A stretch of DNA of 64,000 nt, taken from contig JAENRP010000021.1 in the NCBI GenBank assembly GCA_024741835.1, forward strand, positions 62,001 to 126,000, given 5' to 3'. Position 1 is the first letter of the stretch. Each line of letters begins with the position of its first letter. Origin of the DNA: Diplocarpon mali (Eukaryota; Ascomycota; Leotiomycetes; Helotiales; Drepanopezizaceae). The notes beneath the pieces were generated by a model, which saw only the letters and a program-made list of their open reading frames with translations, ran no database searches and had not been told where the DNA came from. Position numbers and translations under genes: made by a program. Positions 56,361 through 64,000 of this stretch are shown here, piece after piece.

Positions 56361-57185
56361 ATGTTCACAGCAGGATTTCTCAACCTCTCTAGCGAGATCC
56401 GCTGTAGAATCTACATCGAGGTTTTTGCTCCCACGCGGAATGTCTCGCTCCTCAAGGCGCGCGATCCTTTCAAATTCACGCCTTTAGCTTCTGATAGCAA
56501 CGGAGTCGTCATAGAGAAAGGCACTGCAACAATCTCTCTCGCTCTACTTCGAACCAGCAAGCAAATTTACTCAGAAGCGAAGAATGTTTTCTGGACGCAG
56601 AACCGCGTCGCCATCTGCGCCAATCTCGAACCTCTCTACATGGATAACTTTGCCAGGCTGGAAGAACAGTTGTGGAAAAGCAAGTTACAACATGTGCGGC
56701 TGTTCTTTGCCGCAAAGGAGGAGAAGTGGATGGTCGATATCTTGGAAATCTTGCTGCGCTGCGAGAACTTGGAAAGCCTGACGCTCAGCAATGGCACGGT
56801 AACCCCGCATGGAGATATCCTCTGTAACACTCCCGCTCAGTTTGTCGAGCTTACAGAACCGGATCTGATCTCGGCCTATCGCCACTCCTACATGTATCAG
56901 GAGCCAGCCCCAAGATTCAGGCCATGCGACAGGCTTATACCGGAGCTTGAGGCCGCTGCTATGGAATTGGCTTTGGCCGGCGTCGGGGAGAAAAAATTGG
57001 AATTCAACAGGATGGATCTGAGCTACAACGGGATCAGACACGTCATGTGGGAAATGCACCGGGCGTTTGGTGGCGAGTTGTGGGTTAACAGGGCATTAGT
57101 TATGAAGGATGGAAAACTGATGGACGTGAAAGATGAGTCTGACATGGAATTATGGAATATGGCGGCAATAAAGAGGTCTATCTGA
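56361..57185 (+). CDS. DUF7730-type fungal protein
   Basis: Single exon, 274 aa, from the first in-frame ATG (MFTAGFLNLSSEIRCRIYIE). This opening is the F-box-like motif typical of the large fungal DUF7730 family: L.LP.EIR..IY.E.L. ALLRTSKQIYSEAKNVFWTQN follows at ~78-98, the second hallmark. The rest (LEEQLWKSKLQHVRLFF, ILLRCENLESLTL) is the leucine-patterned body. Function is unknown in the family. A second member, partial, lies at 63340-64000. Confidence 0.75.
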   Translation: MFTAGFLNLSSEIRCRIYIEVFAPTRNVSLLKARDPFKFTPLASDSNGVVIEKGTATISLALLRTSKQIYSEAKNVFWTQNRVAICANLEPLYMDNFARLEEQLWKSKLQHVRLFFAAKEEKWMVDILEILLRCENLESLTLSNGTVTPHGDILCNTPAQFVELTEPDLISAYRHSYMYQEPAPRFRPCDRLIPELEAAAMELALAGVGEKKLEFNRMDLSYNGIRHVMWEMHRAFGGELWVNRALVMKDGKLMDVKDESDMELWNMAAIKRSI

Positions 57186-58649
57186 ATATACCACTGACTA
57201 TATTGCCAAATTTCTGAGCCTCTTTGTGTTGCAGCTCATCGGTTAGTTATAAGCTACAAGCTTACTTTGACCCTGATAACGCCTCAGATGCATCGTATTC
57301 ACCTATTCTTACTTGATTCTTGTTTCCCTCCACCATCAAATACTACGGGAACTTCTCACCGTACATCCGAGATCGATTTCAAACTCAACCCTTCCGACAT
57401 CTCTCAACGTGGTCACGTGCTCTTTTTGTTCTCTTGACAGCATCTCCTGCTCCACGTATGCTCGTGCAGAAAATTATGTACAGACCTTTTTTCCTGACGA
57501 AACTACTTTGCGTCGGGTGTTTCAGGTTTCCCTCTCCCTTTCCACACATTTCATCCGTACTCGCGAGACAGCAAACACTTTCCTGCATTCTTCTCACCGG
57601 ACTGAAAGGAATCTAGTTGCAGATATCGTACGCTACTTAGCTAGTCGTGGCAGCCTGTATTCTTGACTGGATGTTTCCAGAGACCATGTCTAAAGACGCG
57701 AGATCACGAGAGAAGAGCGAGGAATCCCCTTCTCTTCAGATGCGTCGAGGAGGAGCAGGATCTCCCAGAATCGAATCCCGAAAGAGGAGAAAGGAAGAGA
57801 TGATGCGTTTATTCCGTCCAGATTGGTGTCCGAGCGAGACTGTTTCCTCTGTCGGCGCGTCTGGCTGCTCATATCCCGACTCATTCTCGGCGGCGCGAGA
57901 TTTTCTCTGTTCCAGGGGAGCTTTGTTTCCTCCTTCGAAATGACTCCAACCGAAACCACTTGTTCGGGTTAGGTCGTCGTCCTTGCGATGTCGTTCAAAA
58001 AGGTCGTGTTCGCTATCAGTACACGCTGAAGCGGAGCTGCAAATCATCGGATAATCCCGATGGGAAGAGAAAAAATGTCAAGACGATAGCTGCTCTGAAA
58101 GGCAAGACGTCGGCAGGAACAGTCAGCATCGCATTAGAAAATAAAATTTGTATTCTGATGCGATGGACCCGTATTTGTCGAGCTCTGCGAGCGCTGGGCT
58201 CAAGTGTCGTTATCGGGCTACGTGATCGCTAAAGTCGATGTCAAAGACGTGGAGTAACGAGACGCGGCATTTAGCACTAGAAATAGCTTCCTGGGACTTG
58301 TACATCAAAGCTTGACGAATTGTAGATTGCCTTCGACATCCTCTGCACACTAGATTTTGAGCGTGTCTAACCTATCTCCAGCTAGTTGAAATTTCGCTTG
58401 AGAAATCACCTGTGGCAGCCCCCTCGCTTGCTTGCCCTTCGGATTCACTGCTGTGTTTAAAAGTACCCGACTTCGAGACCCACGGGAATATCTTCGTTCA
58501 TGCGAAAATTTCCGAGGACATGCACCCGGACCACAATGTCCAGTCAGACAGACCAGGCATCTTCTTTGTAAACCATCCTCGGGCTGAGATCACCACTGAA
58601 CCGAACCGACCTTTTTGATCATTTAGTATCCTTGATATGGCACACCGTC
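57186..58649. other. Gene-free stretch
   Basis: About 1.5 kb. Frames near 57300-58230 are under 120 aa, overlap on both strands and show no motifs. Confidence 0.4.
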
Positions 58650-59639
58650 TCACTCCAGCTCCCGGACAACCTGGGTTCCATCTAACTCAAAAATGGCGGG
58701 TTGGTGTTCGGCTGGTAGTTCCCTAACTACTGGTTGGATTTCTTTCCTGGGAATCTGGAACCCCGTACTATGCCGCCGAGCAACGTCTCCTAGATTCTGC
58801 ACACTCGGCACTGGATTCGAGGTCGACCCAGATGATGAAGAACACCCTGAGCCGCGGTGCTGTAAATACGAAGGAACTGGATTCTCCGGTATGACTGATG
58901 GTCCTAGGCCGTGTATCATCGAATTCAAAGGTACCAGCACCAGCCTAAACCTCTTTGCCAGTCTCTTCGCCTCTTTCTCTGTTTGCCTCATGTTTGATCC
59001 CGGCCCTGCATCGACGAGCACTTGTCCAATCGCCGTAGGTGGCTCCAGCGAGACCTGTACACCCCTTTCCTTGAAAATTCCCTCGTTCCAGTTCCGTATC
59101 ACCGACCGCAAATCACCCTCCTGTGCCAGTCTCTCCTGGACCTTTTTCACCACCGTCTTCTTGTGTACTGATTTACCCGTATAATAGCCTACCACCGGTC
59201 CGAATACCAACAAGAACGGTGATGCTGCTGCACCAGAGGCCACCCCTGCCGTCCATGCCCTCTTGTCCTCCACTGATGTCAGTTTCGCTGCTTTGACTAC
59301 GTGACTGCTGAATTGCAGCCATTGGTCGGGCGAAATCCACAGGTTACGGAGTTGTTCGGTGTAAGGGAACCCAGAGGATAAGGATACGGTGGCGGTCCCT
59401 ACAGAGAAAGGACGGAATTGTGTAGGCGGCTCGTACAAGTTTGTAACGTCGCATTCGCTATTCCGTTGTTCCGGCAGCTCATGCCGACTATTTCAGGGTC
59501 AGCATTATTTATTTCCGGTGGTTTCTACATACAAATGTCTATTTGCGTTCTCGCTTCCATGCCAAGGAGCCGGCAGTTCAGCGATGAAGTGCGCGGTGGT
59601 ACCGGTCGGATCTTGTGTATTAAATTGAGGGACTAGCAT
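58650..59639 (-). CDS. Conserved fungal protein of unknown function with a glycine-rich hydrophobic segment
   Basis: Exons 59639-59533 and 59487-58650 give 314 aa in frame. The 45-nt intron has donor GTATGT, branch GCTGAC and acceptor AATAG. This model supplies an ATG that the long exon lacks. Residues ~75-115 read FRPFSVGTATVSLSSGFPYT and SPDQWLQFSSHVVKAA. Then WTAGVASGAAASPFLLVFGP with VVGYYTGKSVHKKTVVKKVQ is a membrane-associated or amphipathic hairpin followed by a basic helix. DLRSVIRNWNEGIFKERGVQV follows, and the C-terminal ~90 residues are Ser/Pro-rich and variable. I recognise the pattern from other filamentous fungi but know of no assigned function. Confidence 0.72.
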
Positions 59640-62294
59640 TTCGGGCAAGCTTTTCTGTTTCTCTCTCGCTCTTCTCTTCTTCTCCTTATTTTGGTCGGCG
59701 TGTAGGAAACAAGCGGTCTTCCTGAGATGGGTAGGGCAGGAAGTATAAAGATGGGCGCGACGCAGATCTTGTACTATGAATAGAAGTCAGGCGAGGAGCT
59801 CGTCCATTTGATGTGGGTGTATCCAGTACACCCCGGTTTCAGCAGCTTCGTCAGGGTTTATCCCCCACTCCAGGTGGCGATGAGGTGTTTCAAGTGCGTG
59901 TAGATTTGCGGCCGCAGCCTGTGCGTCGTCCTGCAGAAACGATTGCGTACGCGTGGGTATTTGCTTGTGAGAGGATCCAGATGTGATTGTGGCGAGCGTA
60001 CAACAGGAGAAGTGCTGCGTGGGTTAAAAGTATGGATTTTGTGATGATGAAATCGAGGGCGGAGTGCCGAAACCTGTTGGGCAGACGAGATTGGCGGTCA
60101 GATGCCTTCTGATCTCGTGAGCTTTGTGAAGGGTCTGTATCAAGATGGGGGTTGAGCTACCGCTAATCGTATTTTCAATACTGACTGCAAGCGCACAGCT
60201 GTTTGACGACACCAGGTCTCCTGGAAGAAATTGTAAACTTGTCGTTTCCCTTGCCCACCATGCTACGGATGGTCAAGTTCAACCTCTATTGCGCAATAGT
60301 GAGCAGTATTGTCGAGTCCCGCCATGATTTGCAACTAGACCGAGCTTTCTTCAGAGGATATACTGCTTGACGGCGTACGCTTGAATCTCGGCTCTGCTCT
60401 TAGTTGCAACGTGGGAGAGTGGCGATGTTCTTTGCATTTGCAGGGAATAATTCCTTGACACTGGAAAATAAGGCTTGTCCTCGGAGATATTCTGCAAGCA
60501 CAGACTGATTATGTATCGATTGCCAGCTTCGACATACTCGTCGACCCAGGCCCTGGGCGGCCTCGTCGGGGTGGTGAGCATTGACAAGCCACATTGCTGC
60601 TGTACCAACTTGTGTGAGAGATGAAGTAGGGCTAGCATCTTGTTGTCAAGAGCCGTCGGCTGCGGATTGATAGAAGCTCTTCGACAGCAACTGCCCATCG
60701 ATGAGCCCTTGTGTGTAGGTTTTGCTTTTGGCGCAACACATCGGCGTACTGACTCGAATCATGATCGTCCATGCCCGTCGATGTGACCGTAAGCTGCTGA
60801 TCGTGAATTAAGAGTTTTGCGGTGGATGAACTGGCTCGACTAGGACTCGGAGAAGGTTGTCGTTAGTTTCAAACGTTATCGGCACAGCACTCCAAATGTC
60901 GCCCGGAGGTTCGAGCGTGCCTACACCTGTCCAGATTATTCCAACCTGAGAATGACACTTGTCTCGATCAATTTTGTTCTCGAGGGAGACATAATAACTG
61001 CAGGATCTTGCGCTTTGCAAGACCTGATGATCCGGAATCCGTCATAGAGGTGCGCAATCGCTCCCGTCACACTGCCGAGAACGATTTTGAGGAAGATGAG
61101 AATGACACAGCTCACGAGAACGACTTCAGTGGATTGCATGTCACTTCTCAACTACAAAATGGCTACTTTGTTACGGTCTAGGGCATTCTGACGGTACTCA
61201 GAGTGAAAATCTCCGTTAACAGTGTGGTGTTCGCGCATGGAGCGCCCCTCGTGCAAAAGAGAGTGCTTTATAGCTGATTTCCATGGCTCATTTGCAATAG
61301 CAGCTGATTCCAAAGATCTTCCTCATAGTTGCGGCATATCCTTGGAACAGTGAACGATATAAAAAAGTTGCAATCCCGTTGGTCTTGCCTGGTCCCTTGG
61401 ATCTGTGCAAGTGGAAACCGCACAGCTCGATGGACGAGCTTGGGCAGTATCTGTGGAGGCGCCACAATCTGCCTTGGCTCTTAAAAAAAACATCACAATC
61501 GAAGCCAGTCTCCGCACATCTTACAAACTTGGTCAACCCTCAAGATTAAAACATGCCTTGCAGAATGTCAGACCAAAACTCTCGACTATTTCGCACCTCA
61601 CAAAAAGCAAGGATTTGAAGGAGAGGAGCAGGGGAATACACACAATAGGTTTCGATCAGTTGCAGTTTACCTTGCGTTTTCGAAAGTATGTCTTAGCTGT
61701 TGTGCGGGCACGGATTTTAGAGCGATCTTGCTTGTAAGTAAAACATCATATCCTCCGCGTGTGGATCCCTTCCGCCGCCCCTGATTCTCAACTCTTGCTA
61801 TCACATGTGATATGCGTCAAGCTTCCTTGTGTACCAAATGCTTGAGTCATGGATAATATTGGGCGAGCTGCGACATGCTGTTCATGCCGTTGTTTCTGAA
61901 GTCTTCAAAAGGTAGCAGAGATAACGAGGTGATGTAGAGAGCGGAGGATCGTGATACCAAGACAATATTATGGTCACATGACAGTCGACCACTAATCAGA
62001 GCCTCTTCCCCTCGATTTATGTCAAATTCATTGAATCCATCTGCCCAAGCAAGCCCCTTCACTCAATTCCATGTCTATTCAGCCATGCCAAAGGATTGAA
62101 GTTGGACTGTTAAACATGCTTGGGTTATCTGGTGCGCCACACCGACGAGCTTCGGAGGTGTGTTACACGTTAGAGAATGCTGTAGCCTAAATCAAGCTCG
62201 TTCTCAAGTCCCTCAGGGGTGAAAGGTACGCTGCATTGAAGAATAAAGCTCTCCAGGTTGTCAAATTCCAATAGCAGAAGAAAAACAAGCTAGA
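59640..62294. other. Gene-free stretch
   Basis: About 2.65 kb with no frame above 115 aa that looks coding, and no RNA gene or repeat seen. Confidence 0.4.
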
Positions 62295-62812
62295 TTGGGC
62301 TGCTCAGCTGCAAGAGACCAGGTCCTGGCTCTACCAGAACTTGTGGCAGCGATCATCGTCCAGATGCCACTTCATGACATTCTCATATACGCGCAACCTG
62401 TCAATCGCGGCTGGAACACGGCAATCAAGTCGAAACGGATCCAGCAAGCGCTATTCTTCGGAACAATACCCTCAGGCATAAAATTCGAATTCAGTGCGCT
62501 GCTGCTGTAGAGCTCCCCGCCTTGGTTCTAGATGGAAAGGAGTCCGTCTGTGTCGCGGCTTTCAAGAGACTGGAGTGGTGTTCAACTATCAAGAAATGCG
62601 AGACGTACTCCAGAAAAGAAGCAAGTTGGCAACGAATGCTTCCGGCCCAGCCAGCCGCAACAACACTTGAAGTAATTCTATATGACTTGACGCAGAAGAC
62701 GGCCTCGCGGCCTACTTCGAGCTTCGAGATGGACTGGCATGTGTCTTCGCCGTTCCATGACGACTTTGAGGATGATAATTTGCGTGAAGGTCTCTCAGAA
62801 CGTGCTAGGTAG
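62295..62812 (+). pseudogene. F-box protein relic with frameshift
   Basis: The first frame (62295-62510) reads VLALPELVAAIIVQMPLHDI and QPVNRGWNTAIKSKRIQQAL, a typical fungal F-box with the W in the expected place. It stops at TAG 62508. The +2 frame picks up at about 62498 with AAAVELPALVLDGKESVCVA and KEASWQRMLPAQPAATTLEV, the conserved segment that follows the F-box in this fungal family. There is no in-frame ATG upstream and no good splice pair across the break, so this looks like a frameshifted, start-less relic. Confidence 0.65.
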
Positions 62813-63339
62813 ACCGGCCACGTAGAATTACCATGAAAATAGAGTATAATTTCCAGTGTAGCCGAGGTAGGAAGCCTGAACGAGGACCAGAATTCATTAG
62901 CGGAGGATTCGAGGACCTCGACATTGTTTTTGGCAGAGAGACCAGGTGCGAAAGAGGCTGAATTTCTCTCTGCTTAGATATGTTTAACTACTTCTTCTAG
63001 GCTCAAATCTGATTATCCCCTAAACCGCAGAAGAGTTGCTTGGCAGTAGAGGCTCGCTTGCTTGCACTTAGCCAGCCATCCCTTCCGATCATTCCCCTGC
63101 TGCATCTGATTCTGATTTACTTTCCATCAGTTGAGTCACTGGATTCTTTCTTTCTTCCTCCATGACCGGATACTTCTTTGCTCAAGGCCCTCCGTTCGTT
63201 TTCGTATACAGATTCTTGCCACAGTTATGATGAAGCGACAGCCCATATCCTAAGCCGGCTCGCTAGGGCGACATTAATCGCCGGTCGCGACAGAACCGCA
63301 AATTATTGAATTCCAACCGCTTCTCTATATCGGGTTCAA
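62813..63339. other. Intergenic stretch
   Basis: About 0.5 kb; nothing recognisable. Confidence 0.35.
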
Positions 63340-64000
63340 TTAAGCGGCCATTCTTCTCAATAGCTCTGCCATAAACTCCAAGCTCAAGTCGCCCGGTATC
63401 TGCCTTAATACGCAACCGAGGTTCTCCTTGAAAACCGATAAGCGCCACCCAGACCATAGACTAGTAGCCTCATGCCTCAGGGTCAATCTCCGGAGCCGTG
63501 AGTAGTCCTTATCAAACCCAAGAAGCGAGGAGCATATTAATATATCGTAAGTATCTTCTGGCCCAAAGGAAATCTCCATGGACTCGAAACGTGGAAGCAA
63601 CTGGGACTCCCAGTATGACATATCTTCGACCAGGGTGCACTGTTTCCGGAGGCTACGCATTGGTATTTCCAGGCAGTTCTGCTTGTAGAAGACATTTCGG
63701 GCTTCGTGGTAAATGGCCTTGCAGGTGCGAAGTATGCTGAATGATATGGCGACTTCTTCAAGGGGCCCCCGGGCTCCATATGCGTCGGGAGTCTGATCAT
63801 GCGTCCACGCCGTATTGGCTATCAGTTGACGATTCATGCCTGATGCTCTCAAACTGATGAGACCGCTTGGAGCGAGCACCTCAATGTATATCATGTCGCG
63901 GACCTCTCGAGGAATTGTCCGCAAGTGACAAGTATCAGTCGCCCCGGAAATTGTTGAGCTAATGGATTGTGCCTGTGCTATTCCGTGCAGCAAAGAGCCA
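63340..64000 (-). CDS. DUF7730-type fungal protein, 5' partial
   Basis: The frame is open to the right window edge, so the start codon lies outside. TIPREVRDMIYIEVLAPSG is the F-box-like opening and ISFSILRTCKAIYHEARNVF the second hallmark, as in the 56361-57185 gene. LLPRFESMEISFGPEDTYD and LRRLTLRHE continue the leucine-patterned body. It ends at a natural stop (MAA, TAA). Function is unknown. Confidence 0.7.
   Translation of the reverse strand, partial: GSLLHGIAQAQSISSTISGATDTCHLRTIPREVRDMIYIEVLAPSGLISLRASGMNRQLIANTAWTHDQTPDAYGARGPLEEVAISFSILRTCKAIYHEARNVFYKQNCLEIPMRSLRKQCTLVEDMSYWESQLLPRFESMEISFGPEDTYDILICSSLLGFDKDYSRLRRLTLRHEATSLWSGWRLSVFKENLGCVLRQIPGDLSLEFMAELLRRMAA

Noticed and set aside
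1..64000. CRISPR arrays, bacterial operons or biosynthetic core enzymes (PKS/NRPS/terpene synthase)
   Set aside because: None seen; the DNA is eukaryotic and the tandem repeats have no spacer structure.

Overview
The window is nuclear DNA of a filamentous ascomycete (Pezizomycotina). The genes have short introns of about 44-60 bp with GT...CTAAC/CTGAC...AG signals. The gene content is typically fungal: RRG9, UTP7, TSR1, NHP2, a secreted pectate lyase, a fungal sugar transporter, a latex-clearing-protein-like oxygenase and DUF7730-type proteins. A degenerate copia LTR element also carries C-to-T stop changes of the kind RIP makes. The species cannot be named from the sequence. Gene density is low, with about 15 supported genes in 64 kb and long gene-free stretches.

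Layout. 1-15.7 kb: an Lcp/mpaB-like oxygenase (minus, C-terminus off the left edge), RRG9 (plus), a large MABP1/WDR62-type WD40 protein (plus), NHP2 (minus), an RNase H-like protein lacking two catalytic acids (minus) and a small broken gene. 15.7-19 kb: AT-rich and gene-free, with a 66-bp tandem duplication. 19-25.5 kb: a secreted pectate lyase and an MFS sugar transporter, a plausible plant-polymer degradation and uptake pair. 25.5-36.2 kb: mostly GC-rich non-coding DNA full of minisatellites, with three runs of N in or near it (one at 20007, one at 29485, one at 30539). Only PTH2 and a MARVEL-domain protein are embedded there. 36.2-40.7 kb: UTP7 and TSR1, divergent over 191 bp. Both act in small-subunit ribosome assembly, and NHP2 is a third ribosome/rRNA gene upstream. 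40.7-47 kb: mostly empty, with an intron-containing tRNA-Asp and a protein resembling the N-terminal domain of fungal STAND/NLR proteins. 47-50.3 kb: a coiled-coil protein (possible augmin subunit) and mitochondrial aspartate aminotransferase. 52-54.3 kb: a copia-type deletion derivative with three LTR copies. 54-64 kb: sparse, with two DUF7730-type proteins, one conserved uncharacterised membrane-associated protein and a frameshifted F-box relic.

The strongest unusual observations are these: a 3-nt microexon (GAT) next to a 10-nt microexon in the aspartate aminotransferase gene; a 37-bp tandem array seeded from the 3' coding end of PTH2; the divergent UTP7/TSR1 pair; an RNase H fold with missing active-site acids; and a copia relic with a half-tRNA-Met-type primer site and an inverted LTR junction where pol should be. 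No clearly new multi-gene system was found. All splice models were built by hand from splice signals, reading phase and family conservation.
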